Below are positions 16,431 through 25,006 of a stretch of 64,000 nucleotides of DNA, piece after piece (position 1 is the first letter of the stretch; each line of letters begins with the position of its first letter). This stretch comes from CAWHMS01 sp963830495. Its GTDB lineage: Bacteria; Actinomycetota; Actinomycetes; Propionibacteriales; Nocardioidaceae. Made by a program: the position numbers and the translations under genes. The notes beneath the pieces are model-generated. The model was not told where the DNA came from, made no database searches, and was given only the letters and a program-made list of their open reading frames with translations. The DNA lies in contig CAWHMS010000001.1 of the NCBI GenBank assembly GCA_963830495.1, forward strand, positions 186,001 through 250,000, given 5' to 3'.

Positions 16431-17177
16431 TCAGGTCACGACGACGACGAGCTGGGTCAGCAGCGGCGCCACCAGCAGGGCCGGCAGCAGGTCACCCACC
16501 GGCACCTGCTTGATCTGCAACAGCCGCAGTCCGACGCCCACCAGCAACAGGCCGCCGGTCGCCGTCAGGGCCACCAGGTGCGCGTCGGGCAGCAGGTTGC
16601 CCAGCAGCGCGCCGAGGATCGTGAGCGTGCCCTGCACGACTCCCACCACCAGCGCCGAGGCCGCGACGCCCCAGCCGAATGACGCCGCAAACGCGATCGC
16701 CGCGAAGCCGTCGAGCACCGCCTTGAGGACGAGCTGATCCGCGCCGTTGCCCAGACCGTCGGAGATCGAGCCGAGCACGGTGAGCGGCCCGATGCAGAAG
16801 AGCAGCGAGGCCGCGACGAAGCCCTCGATGAAGCGGCGCCGCTCCTCAGACTCCGATCCGGCCGCCAGGACGCGTTGCAGCCATCCACCGAGGCTCTCCA
16901 GCCGATACTCGACGCGGAGCAGCGAGCCAGCGATGCCGCCGATCAGCATCGACCCGAGCACGATCAGCACGGGCGCCGAGTCGGTGGTCGCGTCTGCCAG
17001 TTCCGACGACGTCACCTCCAGTAACGAGAGCGCCGCGATCATGAGCGTGACCAGACCGAGCGCGTCGGTCACGACATCGCGGGTGCGCTGCGGCAGTCGG
17101 TGCCCCACCAGGACGCCGATCGCGGAGCCGACCAGCACGGTCGCCATGTTCAGCAACGTGCCGAATCCGGGAAACAC
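16431..17177 (-). CDS. DUF554 family membrane protein
   Basis: A 248-residue polytopic membrane protein beginning FPGFGTLLNMATVLVGSAIGVLVG, the typical opening of DUF554 proteins. Six to seven hydrophobic segments alternate with short charged loops. A loop with EYRLESLGGWLQ lies before FVAASLLFCIGPLTVLGSISDGL, the best-conserved part of the family, and a Gly-rich C-terminal helix pair ends the protein. The function of the family is not established; members are described as putative transporters. The start is GTG. It is convergent with pdtaR and divergent from the acetyltransferase gene. Confidence 0.85.
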   Translation of the reverse strand: MFPGFGTLLNMATVLVGSAIGVLVGHRLPQRTRDVVTDALGLVTLMIAALSLLEVTSSELADATTDSAPVLIVLGSMLIGGIAGSLLRVEYRLESLGGWLQRVLAAGSESEERRRFIEGFVAASLLFCIGPLTVLGSISDGLGNGADQLVLKAVLDGFAAIAFAASFGWGVAASALVVGVVQGTLTILGALLGNLLPDAHLVALTATGGLLLVGVGLRLLQIKQVPVGDLLPALLVAPLLTQLVVVVT

Positions 17178-17364
17178 CGGTCAGTCCTCCTTGGTCACTT
17201 TTGTTGCGCGCAGGGGTCACCGGAGAAACTGAGAATCCACCCACCACCCCTGGCAGTGCCTGGACGCCGGCCGTACTCTGTGCAGAGCCTCGCACCGAAG
17301 CCTAGCCAGCGGAAACTCGGGGCGATGTCATGCCCGTGGGGGATGAGATGAACTGGAGATTGTC

Positions 17365-17919
17365 ATGGTCCGGGGCGCAATCATCGTCCGTGACGCGGTT
17401 CCCGAGGACGCCCAGGCGCTCCTCGACATCTGGAGGGACTTCAACTCAGACCCGCAGGGTCGCCTCGGATGTGATGTGCAGGAAGTCGAGGCAGCCGTGG
17501 CCCGCCTCGAGACCGAGCCATCCGAGCGCCTCGTGGTCGCGTTGGCGGACGATCACCCGATCGGTGTCGCGCACCTGCGCCGCGCCGCGCTCTCCCCGAT
17601 CCATGGAGAGGACGCGATCCACGTCGGCTATCTCCACGTGCTGTCGGGGCACCGGCGTCGGGGCGTGGGCAAGGCACTGCTCGAGACGGCGGCGGATTGG
17701 GCAGAGGAGAAGGACACCAAGAAAGTCGTGGCCGTCATCGGGGTCAATCTGCGCGATGCCAACCGGTTCCTGACCCGGCTCGGCATGAGCCAGGTGGCGG
17801 TAGTCCGGGCCACGACGGTCGGCTCGCTGCGGGCCAAGCTGGCCGGCGCCCCCACCCGCAGCGTGACCTCGGCGGTCGTCCGGGCCCGCCGTCTCACTCG
17901 TCGCAGCGCTCCCATCTGA
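17365..17919 (+). CDS. GNAT family N-acetyltransferase
   Basis: A 184-residue protein with one GNAT domain (about residues 5-145) that would transfer an acetyl group from acetyl-CoA to an amine. The acetyl-CoA binding loop is GHRRRGVGKALLE (95-107), preceded by the beta-4 strand IHVGYLHVLS. DANRFLTRLGM is the usual motif B region. The final about 35 residues are basic (RRLTRR) and outside the domain. The substrate is unknown. pepN begins 12 bp after the stop, so the two are probably cotranscribed. Confidence 0.85.
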   Translation: MVRGAIIVRDAVPEDAQALLDIWRDFNSDPQGRLGCDVQEVEAAVARLETEPSERLVVALADDHPIGVAHLRRAALSPIHGEDAIHVGYLHVLSGHRRRGVGKALLETAADWAEEKDTKKVVAVIGVNLRDANRFLTRLGMSQVAVVRATTVGSLRAKLAGAPTRSVTSAVVRARRLTRRSAPI

Positions 17920-17931
17920 CGGCGGCCGACG

Positions 17932-20391
17932 TTGCACGCACTCCGCAGCCTCACGCAAGACGAAGCCCGACGACGATCTGACCTGATCTCCGTCGCCTCG
18001 TACGAGATCGACGTGGACCTGCGCGGTCTGCTGGAGGGCACCACCGCGCACAGCGTGTCCTCGATCCGCTTCAGCTGCCGCCACCCTGGCGCCGAGACGT
18101 TCGTCGACTGCGCCGGGGACGTGGTGCGGGCGACCCTGAACGGACGCGACCTCGACCCCGCCGACGTCGCGGACGCACGGCTCCCGCTCCGCGATCTCGC
18201 CGCCGACAACCACCTCGTCGTCGACATGGTGCAGACCAACACCGAGTCGCGCACCGGCATCCACCGGTCGATCGACCCCGCCGACAAGTACGTCTACGTG
18301 TGGATGTCCTTCGAGCCCGACGACGCCCGGCGCGTCTGGGCCTGCTTCGACCAGCCGGATCTGAAGGCCCCCCATACGTTCACGGTGCAGGCGCCCGAGT
18401 CGTGGCAGGTGGTCAGCAACTCCGGCACCCCGTCGATCGAGGACGAAGACGACGGCCGTCGCTGGACCTTCGACCCGACGCCGCCGTTGTCGACGTACGT
18501 GCCGGTCATCAACGCCGGGCCCTTCTACGAGGTACGTCGTGAGCGTGACGGCTTCGATCTCGGTCTCCAGTGCCGTCAGTCGCTGACACCCATGCTGGAC
18601 CGTGACGCCGGCGAGCTCTTCGACCTCACCGCCGCTGGCTTGGACTTCTTCGGCACCCGGTTCGCCATGCCGTTTCCGCAGCGCAGCTACGACCAGGTGT
18701 TCATGCCGGATCTCGGTGGGGCGATGGAGAACTACGGCTGCGTGACCTACGCCGACTCGTTCCTCTATCGCAGTGCACCGACCGAGAGCGAGCGCGAGGA
18801 GCGGGCCGTCGTACTGCTCCACGAGATGGCGCACATGTGGTTCGGCGACATCGTCACGATGAGGTGGTGGGACGACCTCTGGCTCAACGAGGCGTTCGCC
18901 GAGTGGGCCTGCTACTGGGCGGCCGTCAACGCCACAGAGTTCACCGACGCCTGGGCGACATTCCTGCTCGGCGCGAAGCGGGTCGCCTACCCGGCCGACC
19001 GAGGGCCGACCACGCATCCGATCCGGCAGCCCGCCCCCGACGTCGCCACAGCGACCGCCGGCTTCGACGCCATCACCTACATCAAGGGCGCCTCGACGCT
19101 CCGGCAGCTCGCGGCATCCCTGGGTGAGGAGGCCTTCGTCGAGGGCCTGCGCAGTCACTTCACCCAGCACAAATGGGGCAACGCGACGCTTGCCGACCTG
19201 ATGTCGGCGCTGGCGGACGCCAGTGGTCGCGACCTGGGCGCATGGACCGAGGCCTGGCTGGACCGCAGCGGTCCCGACACGCTCACGCTCGAGCTTCAGG
19301 GCGAGGACGACGACGCGTCGGTACTCCACGCGACCGGACCCGACGGCACGGCGCCGCGTCCGCATCGCCTCGACGTCGGTGTCTACCAGCACGAGGGTGA
19401 CCGCCTGGTCAGATCCGAGGTCGTACCCGTGCAGGTCACGGAGGAGTCCACGCCACTGCCCGCGGTGAGTGGGGACCTGCTGCTGCTCAACGACGGCGAC
19501 CTCACCTTTGCCTCGGTGCGTCCGGACCCGGCGTCGTTGGCAGCGCTGGTGAGTCACGCGTCCGAACTGCCGTCCGTCACGGCCCGGGCGCTGGCCGCGG
19601 TGACGCTCAACGACCTGATGATGACGGGCGACGCCTCCGCCAGCGACCTGGTCGACTGCGTCGCACAGCTGGCCCCGTTGGAGGTGTCGGACGCCGCGGT
19701 CGAGCCGCTGCTCGACATCGGCCTCCAGGCGGCCCGGCTCTGGGCCAACGACGCGGACCGCCCACGACTGGAAGAGCAACTGGCCGAGGCCTGCGTCGCC
19801 CTGGTGCACCAGGGCGGCGTACGACGACTGCCCGGCCTGCGGGGGCTGGCGCAGACGGCTAGCCGGGACGATCACCTCGCGTTCCTGGCCGAGGCAGGTC
19901 ACGACGACGTGGATGTCGCCTGGCGTTCCCTGACCCGGCGGGCGACCCTCGGTGCGCACGACGAGGACGAGGTGGCGCGGCTCCAGGAGCGCGACCCCGA
20001 TCCCGACGCGTGGGCGCGCGCGGTCATGGTCGAGGCGGCGCATGACTCCCCGGAGGCGAAGGAGCGGGTGTGGGCGCATGCCTTCGACGACCACTATCCG
20101 CTGGGCCGACTCCGCGAGCTCACGCTTGCCTTCTGGCAGCCGGGCCAGGACGACGTGTTGGCGCCGTACGTCGACCGCTACCTGGCCGAGCTGCCGGAGA
20201 TCAACGGCAAGGGGATGCTCGAGTCGATGGCGCTGGTGAGCTGGATGTACCCCTACTTCGGCGTGCGACCGGACTTCGTGGCCGAGGTCACGGCGATCGC
20301 AGAGCACGACGAGACCACGCCGGTGATCAGGGCGCGACTCCTCGAAGCCACCGACCGACTCACCCGAATGCTGGCTGCCCGAGCCCGCTGA
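17932..20391 (+). CDS. pepN: Aminopeptidase N (M1 family)
   Basis: Zinc metallopeptidase that removes N-terminal residues from peptides. The 819 residues match the actinobacterial PepN size. The exopeptidase motif GAMENYG lies at 263-269. The zinc site HEMAHMWFGD has His297, Glu298 and His301, with the third ligand Glu320 in LNEAFAEW. The C-terminal ERAP1-like helical domain fills the rest. The start is TTG, 12 bp downstream of the acetyltransferase stop, and the conserved reading begins RSLTQDEARRRSDLI soon after it. The product is predicted cytoplasmic, with no signal peptide. Confidence 0.95.
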   Translation: MHALRSLTQDEARRRSDLISVASYEIDVDLRGLLEGTTAHSVSSIRFSCRHPGAETFVDCAGDVVRATLNGRDLDPADVADARLPLRDLAADNHLVVDMVQTNTESRTGIHRSIDPADKYVYVWMSFEPDDARRVWACFDQPDLKAPHTFTVQAPESWQVVSNSGTPSIEDEDDGRRWTFDPTPPLSTYVPVINAGPFYEVRRERDGFDLGLQCRQSLTPMLDRDAGELFDLTAAGLDFFGTRFAMPFPQRSYDQVFMPDLGGAMENYGCVTYADSFLYRSAPTESEREERAVVLLHEMAHMWFGDIVTMRWWDDLWLNEAFAEWACYWAAVNATEFTDAWATFLLGAKRVAYPADRGPTTHPIRQPAPDVATATAGFDAITYIKGASTLRQLAASLGEEAFVEGLRSHFTQHKWGNATLADLMSALADASGRDLGAWTEAWLDRSGPDTLTLELQGEDDDASVLHATGPDGTAPRPHRLDVGVYQHEGDRLVRSEVVPVQVTEESTPLPAVSGDLLLLNDGDLTFASVRPDPASLAALVSHASELPSVTARALAAVTLNDLMMTGDASASDLVDCVAQLAPLEVSDAAVEPLLDIGLQAARLWANDADRPRLEEQLAEACVALVHQGGVRRLPGLRGLAQTASRDDHLAFLAEAGHDDVDVAWRSLTRRATLGAHDEDEVARLQERDPDPDAWARAVMVEAAHDSPEAKERVWAHAFDDHYPLGRLRELTLAFWQPGQDDVLAPYVDRYLAELPEINGKGMLESMALVSWMYPYFGVRPDFVAEVTAIAEHDETTPVIRARLLEATDRLTRMLAARAR

Positions 20392-20394
20392 CCC

Positions 20395-20418
20395 GCCACC
20401 GCCACCGCCACCGCCACC
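20395..20418 (+). repeat. (GCCACC)4 microsatellite
   Basis: Four perfect GCCACC units directly follow the pepN stop. They are too short and simple to be a CRISPR or mobile feature; replication slippage is the likely source. Confidence 0.7.
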
Positions 20419-20430
20419 TCACTTCACCGC

Positions 20431-20488
20431 GAATTGCGGGAAGACGTACCGCTCGACGCGCCTCGAACGAGCCTTCTTCCCGCAATTC
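20431..20488 (+). terminator. 13-bp inverted repeat between pepN and the thioesterase gene
   Basis: GAATTGCGGGAAG (20431-20443) and CTTCCCGCAATTC (20476-20488) form perfect arms around a 32-nt loop, located between two convergent genes. A bidirectional terminator is the simplest reading, though neither side has a strong T-run. The AT-rich GAATTG core is unlike the flanking DNA. Confidence 0.45.
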
Positions 20489-20549
20489 CGAGGGGAAGGA
20501 GAGGAGGGGGAGGAGAGCCGAGGGGTGGGCCGGGTGAGGAGAGGACCGG

Positions 20550-20960
20550 TCAGCGGGGGGTGACGAGCTGACAGGTGAGGCGGGCCGTGCAGACCCGGCG
20601 GTCGCGCTCGTCGGAGATGACGATCTCGTACGACGTGACGCTCTGCCCGAGCCGGATCGGTGTGGCGACTCCGGTGACGACGCCACTCGGCACAGCCCGA
20701 TGGTGGGTGGCGTTGATATCGACCCCGACGGCCATCTTGCCGAACTCCTGCGCATGCATCGTCGAGCCGATCGAGGCCAGGCTCTCCGCCAACACGCACG
20801 ACGCGCCTCCGTGCAGGAGTCCGAACGGCTGGATGTTGCCCTCGACGGGCATCGAGCCGACCACCCGCTGCGGACTGGCCTCGCTCACGACGATGCCCAG
20901 CCGCTCGTGGATGAAGGGCGTCGTCCCCGGCCAGAGGTCGGTCGTCACATCGTGGGCCAT
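20550..20960 (-). CDS. PaaI-type hotdog thioesterase
   Basis: A 136-residue hotdog-fold protein predicted to hydrolyse acyl-CoA thioesters, possibly aromatic or short-chain. The start chosen is the ATG at 20960, preceded by a GGGAGAG ribosome-binding site; a longer in-frame reading upstream has no conserved sequence and enters the polA promoter. The family motif GLLHGGASCVLAESLAS supplies the active-site HGG segment. NATHHRAVPSGVVTGVATP and TCQLVTPR complete the fold. It is divergent from polA and convergent with pepN. Confidence 0.85.
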   Translation of the reverse strand: MAHDVTTDLWPGTTPFIHERLGIVVSEASPQRVVGSMPVEGNIQPFGLLHGGASCVLAESLASIGSTMHAQEFGKMAVGVDINATHHRAVPSGVVTGVATPIRLGQSVTSYEIVISDERDRRVCTARLTCQLVTPR

Positions 20961-21010
20961 GGTCTCTCCCGTGTCCGTCGGCCGCGTCCGGGCCTGTCCG
21001 TGGTCAAGAC

Positions 21011-21016
21011 TAGAGT
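21011..21016 (+). promoter_or_regulatory. -10 hexamer (TAGAGT) for leaderless polA
   Basis: TAGAGT is followed by 7 nt and the polA GTG. There is no Shine-Dalgarno sequence. This supports GTG 21024 as the start over longer upstream readings. Confidence 0.5.
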
Positions 21017-21023
21017 CGGCACC

Positions 21024-23792
21024 GTGCCTGCGACCGACCAGACCTCTCCTCAGCACGCCGACCCGGGCCTGGCCGAGGGCTCGGCCACGAGCCCCGCTTC
21101 AAGCCCCGCCGATGGTTCCGCCGAGCGGCCGACGCTGTTGCTGCTCGACGGACACTCGCTGGCCTACCGCGCCTTCTTCGCGCTGCCGATCGAGAATTTC
21201 AGCACGACCACCGGGCAGCACACCAACGCGGTCTACGGCTTCACCTCGATGCTGATCAACGTGCTGCGCGACGAGGCGCCGACGCACATCGCGGTCGCGT
21301 TCGACGTGTCCCGGCAGACGTTCCGCTTGGCGGAGTACGCCGAGTACAAGGCCAACCGCTCCAAGAGCCCCGACGAGTTCAAGGGGCAGGTCTCGCTCGT
21401 CAAGGAGGTGCTCACCGCGCTGCGCGTGCCGGCGATCGACAAGGACGGCTACGAAGCCGACGACGTCATCGCCACCCTCGCCACCCAGGCCGAGTCGGCC
21501 GGCTTCGACGTACTGATCTGCACCGGCGACCGCGACGCCTTCCAGCTGGTCAGCGACCACGTCACGGTGCTCTACCCCAAGCGCGGGGTGTCCGAGCTGT
21601 CCCGGATGACGCCCGCAGCAGTCGAGGAGCGGTACGGCGTCCGACCGTTCAACTATCCCGACCTGGCGGCGATGGTGGGCGAGAGCAGCGACAACCTGCC
21701 GGGCGTGCCGGGCGTCGGACCGAAGACGGCAGCGAAGTGGATCAACCAGTTCGGCTCGCTCGACGAGATCGTGGCCCGCGTCGACCAGATCACCGGCAAG
21801 GCCGGCGAGTCGCTGCGCGACCACCTGGCCGACGTGATCCGCAACCGCCGTATCAACGAGCTGGTCCGCGACCTGGAGCTGCCGCTGACCCCGCCCGAGC
21901 TCGCCCAGCAGCCATGGGATCGCGATGCCGTGCACACGGTCTTCGACGGCCTGGAGTTCCGGGTGCTGCGCGAGCGGCTCTTCGAGACCCTGTCGTCCGA
22001 CGAGCAGGTCATCGAGAGCGGGCCGGCACTCGACGGCCGCAGGCTTGGCGAGGGCGAGGTGGCCGGCTGGCTGGCCGAGCACACCTCGAGCGATGCGCCG
22101 ACCGGAGTGCAGGTGGAGGGCGTGTGGCACAGCGGCACCGGTCGGGTGGCCACGGTCGCGTTGGCGACCTCGGCCGCGGTCGCAGCCTGGGTCGACGCCA
22201 CCGAGATCGGGCCGGATGACGAGATGGCGCTCGCGGCCTGGCTAGCCGACCCGGAGCGGCCGAAGGCCATGCACGACGCGAAGGGTCCGATGCTGGCGCT
22301 CGCGGCCCGGGGCTGGCCGCTGTGGGGGTTGGCCGCAGACACGGCGCTGTCGGCGTACCTCTCGCACCCGGATCAGCGATCGTACGACCTGGCGGATCTG
22401 ACCCTGCGCTACCTGCACCGGGAGCTCACCTCTGAGCCGGCCGGCACCGACCAGCTCACCTTCGACCTCGACGGCGACTCCGCCGCGGCCGCGGAGACGA
22501 TGCGCAAGGCGCACGCCGTGGTCGACCTCGCCGCCGCGCTCGAGACCGAGCTCGCCTCGCTCGGCGGCTCGCGGCTGCTGGCGGAGGTCGAGCTACCCCT
22601 GGTCTACGTGTTGGCTGCCATGGAGCAGCGCGGCATCGCCGTCGACATCGACCACCTGACCTCGCTCGAGGCGCACTTCGCCGGCAAGGTCAAGCAGGCC
22701 GCCGACGACGCCTACGCCATCATCGGCAAGCAGATCAACCTCGGCTCGCCCAAGCAGCTCCAAGTGGTGCTCTTCGACGAGCTCGGCATGCCCAAGACCA
22801 AGCGCACCAAGACGGGATACACGACCGACGCCGACGCCCTAGCCGGGTTGTACGACAAGACCGAACACCCCTTCCTGCAGCACCTGCTGCTGCATCGCGA
22901 CGCCAGCCGGCTGCGCCAGACCGTCGAGGGGTTGCTCAAGACGGTCGGCACCGACGGGCGCATCCACACCACGTTCAACCAGCTGATCGCGGCGACCGGG
23001 CGACTGTCGTCCACCGAGCCCAACCTGCAGAACATCCCGATCCGCACCGAGGAGGGGCGCCGGATCCGAGAGGCGTTCGTCGTCGGCGAGGGCATGGAGT
23101 CGCTGCTGACGGCCGACTACAGCCAGATCGAGATGCGCATCATGGCGCACGTGTCCGACGACGCCGGGCTCATCGAGGCGTTCAACTCCGGCCGCGACTT
23201 CCACTCGGTGACAGCGTCGCGCGTGTTCGAAGTCGACGCGGCCAACGTCACGGTGGCGCAGCGGTCGAAGATCAAGGCGATGAACTACGGCCTCGCCTAC
23301 GGCCTGTCGGCCTACGGGCTCAGCCAGCAGCTCACCATCGACACGTCCGAGGCGCGGTCGCTGATGGACGAGTACTTCGAGAGCTTCGGCGGCGTCCGGC
23401 TGTATCTCCAGGGAGTCGTCGACGAAGCCCGACGCACAGGCTTCACCGAGACGATCCTCGGCCGCCGCCGCTACCTGCCCGACCTCACGAGTGACAACCG
23501 GCAGCGCCGCGAGATGGCTGAGCGGATGGCGCTCAACGCCCCCATCCAGGGCTCGGCGGCCGACATCATCAAGGTCGCCATGCTGCGCGTCGACAAGGCA
23601 CTGACCGACGAGGGCCTGGCCTCCCGGATGCTGCTGCAAGTGCACGACGAGCTGGTCTTCGAGTTGGCGCCGGGGGAGCGCGAGGCGCTCGAGGCGCTCG
23701 TTCGACGGGAGATGGCCTCAGCCGCCGAGCTGGCGGTCCCGCTCGAGGTCTCCGTCGGCATCGGCCGCAGCTGGCACGAGGCCGGACACTAG
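21024..23792 (+). CDS. polA: DNA polymerase I
   Basis: Repair and Okazaki-fragment polymerase of 922 residues. The N-terminal 5'-3' exonuclease domain has LLLLDGHSLAYRAFF, EADDVIATLA and GDRDAFQL. The central 3'-5' exonuclease-like domain lacks the usual DEDD acidic set, as in other actinobacterial enzymes, so it is probably inactive. The polymerase domain has ADYSQIEMRIMAHVS (motif A), the fingers RSKIKAMNYGLAYGLS with Tyr in the O helix (motif B), and QVHDELVFE (motif C). The last 75 bp overlap the convergent flippase gene in another frame. Confidence 0.97.
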   Translation: MPATDQTSPQHADPGLAEGSATSPASSPADGSAERPTLLLLDGHSLAYRAFFALPIENFSTTTGQHTNAVYGFTSMLINVLRDEAPTHIAVAFDVSRQTFRLAEYAEYKANRSKSPDEFKGQVSLVKEVLTALRVPAIDKDGYEADDVIATLATQAESAGFDVLICTGDRDAFQLVSDHVTVLYPKRGVSELSRMTPAAVEERYGVRPFNYPDLAAMVGESSDNLPGVPGVGPKTAAKWINQFGSLDEIVARVDQITGKAGESLRDHLADVIRNRRINELVRDLELPLTPPELAQQPWDRDAVHTVFDGLEFRVLRERLFETLSSDEQVIESGPALDGRRLGEGEVAGWLAEHTSSDAPTGVQVEGVWHSGTGRVATVALATSAAVAAWVDATEIGPDDEMALAAWLADPERPKAMHDAKGPMLALAARGWPLWGLAADTALSAYLSHPDQRSYDLADLTLRYLHRELTSEPAGTDQLTFDLDGDSAAAAETMRKAHAVVDLAAALETELASLGGSRLLAEVELPLVYVLAAMEQRGIAVDIDHLTSLEAHFAGKVKQAADDAYAIIGKQINLGSPKQLQVVLFDELGMPKTKRTKTGYTTDADALAGLYDKTEHPFLQHLLLHRDASRLRQTVEGLLKTVGTDGRIHTTFNQLIAATGRLSSTEPNLQNIPIRTEEGRRIREAFVVGEGMESLLTADYSQIEMRIMAHVSDDAGLIEAFNSGRDFHSVTASRVFEVDAANVTVAQRSKIKAMNYGLAYGLSAYGLSQQLTIDTSEARSLMDEYFESFGGVRLYLQGVVDEARRTGFTETILGRRRYLPDLTSDNRQRREMAERMALNAPIQGSAADIIKVAMLRVDKALTDEGLASRMLLQVHDELVFELAPGEREALEALVRREMASAAELAVPLEVSVGIGRSWHEAGH

Positions 23793-24959
23793 CCCGAGCA
23801 CCACGCCGATCACGATGCTCGCGGCTGTCACGGTGCCGGCCAGCACCAGTGCGCTGTCGATGAGTGGCACGGCGACTGCCGTGACGACCAGCACGCCCGC
23901 CCACAACAGCGAGGCGGCCCGGGTCTGGCCGGCGATCGTGTCGTAGACGAGGATCTGCAGCATGGCGAACGCCGTACCCTCCAGGGCGAACACCCAGGCG
24001 ATGTCGCCGAGGGCCGCGTAGTCGTCGCCCCCCGCGAAGGCCACCGCGAGATCGGGCAGCACCAAGGTGCCGAGACAGGCGGTCGCGCCGAGGGCGGCGA
24101 CCGCCAGCATCGGTTTGAGCCACGGTCGACCGCTCCGCTCGCGCGCCATCGTGGGGAACGCCATCACCAGCACGAACGTGGGGAGGAAGAGCCCTGCCTT
24201 GGTGATGATGGTGCCGGCGGCGTAGATGCCGGAGTCGTACTCCGAGAAGAGATACCGCGCCAGCACGATGTCGAGGTTGGTGAAGGCGAAGAACGCCAGC
24301 AGCGTGTGGCCGTTGCGCCACAGCTCCGACAACACCGGCTCGTGATCGCTCGTGCTCGGATGCGGCGTCCGACACAGATAGGCACCGATCAGGGCAGGGG
24401 CGAGACTGCCGACGGCGATCCCCGTCATCGCCGACCTGACGCTGCCGTCGATGGCGAGCGCCGCTGAGCCGCCGACCACCCGCCCCACGCCCATGGCGGC
24501 GTAGATCGCGGCGAGCGCGGACCACCGTCGCTCGCCCTGCACGATGCCGGCGTAGACGCCCATCATCGTCAGAGCCAGGCAGGCCGCTGCCACCATGGCG
24601 ACGGCCACGAGGTCATCCACGTTGAGCAGCGAGTTCAGCAACGGACTCACCGCCAGCAGCACGACCGCCAGCCCCGCCGAGACCAGCACCGCGCTGTGCA
24701 GCAGGTCGCGCACGACCCCGTCGTGGTGGGTCCGGTCGGTCGTGGCGAGCCGTCGGGCGGCGGTGGCCTGCAGCGCGAGGGAGCCGACGTTGGCGACGAT
24801 GAGCACACCCAGCAGTGCGCTCACCGCTCCGAAGGAGTCCGGCCCGAGCACACGTGCGCAGATCAGCGTGAAGAGATACGCGAGCGCGTTCATCGTCATC
24901 ATGCCGACCGCGACGACCCCCGTGGCACGGGCCTTGCGTACCTCGTCGCTTCGCGGCAT
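23718..24959 (-). CDS. MOP-superfamily polysaccharide flippase
   Basis: A 413-residue membrane protein with about 12-14 hydrophobic segments and the Wzx/MATE-like opening LAYLFTLICARVLGPDSFGAVSALLGVL. It would move lipid-linked oligosaccharides across the membrane. The internal stretch NLDIVLARYLFSEYDSGIYAAG is a good match to this superfamily's seventh-helix region. It heads the envelope locus and is divergent from the membrane protein gene that follows. Its 3' end is inside the end of polA by 75 bp, an unusually long convergent coding overlap. The substrate is unknown. Confidence 0.82.
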   Translation of the reverse strand: MPRSDEVRKARATGVVAVGMMTMNALAYLFTLICARVLGPDSFGAVSALLGVLIVANVGSLALQATAARRLATTDRTHHDGVVRDLLHSAVLVSAGLAVVLLAVSPLLNSLLNVDDLVAVAMVAAACLALTMMGVYAGIVQGERRWSALAAIYAAMGVGRVVGGSAALAIDGSVRSAMTGIAVGSLAPALIGAYLCRTPHPSTSDHEPVLSELWRNGHTLLAFFAFTNLDIVLARYLFSEYDSGIYAAGTIITKAGLFLPTFVLVMAFPTMARERSGRPWLKPMLAVAALGATACLGTLVLPDLAVAFAGGDDYAALGDIAWVFALEGTAFAMLQILVYDTIAGQTRAASLLWAGVLVVTAVAVPLIDSALVLAGTVTAASIVIGVVLGLVSGLVPAAADADGDLERDRQLGG

Positions 24960-25006
24960 GAAAGTTAGTCTGCCTGCAGTTCAGGCGAGCGCGGGAGGAG
25001 GATCCG

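Noticed and set aside
17446..20307. 953-codon open frame antisense to pepN
   Set aside because: High-GC shadow frame: Arg/Val/Gly-rich, no family motif, and pepN on the other strand is complete with its zinc site.
20395..20418. Tandem GCCACC units as a CRISPR-like or functional repeat
   Set aside because: Only four 6-bp units without spacers; simple slippage product.
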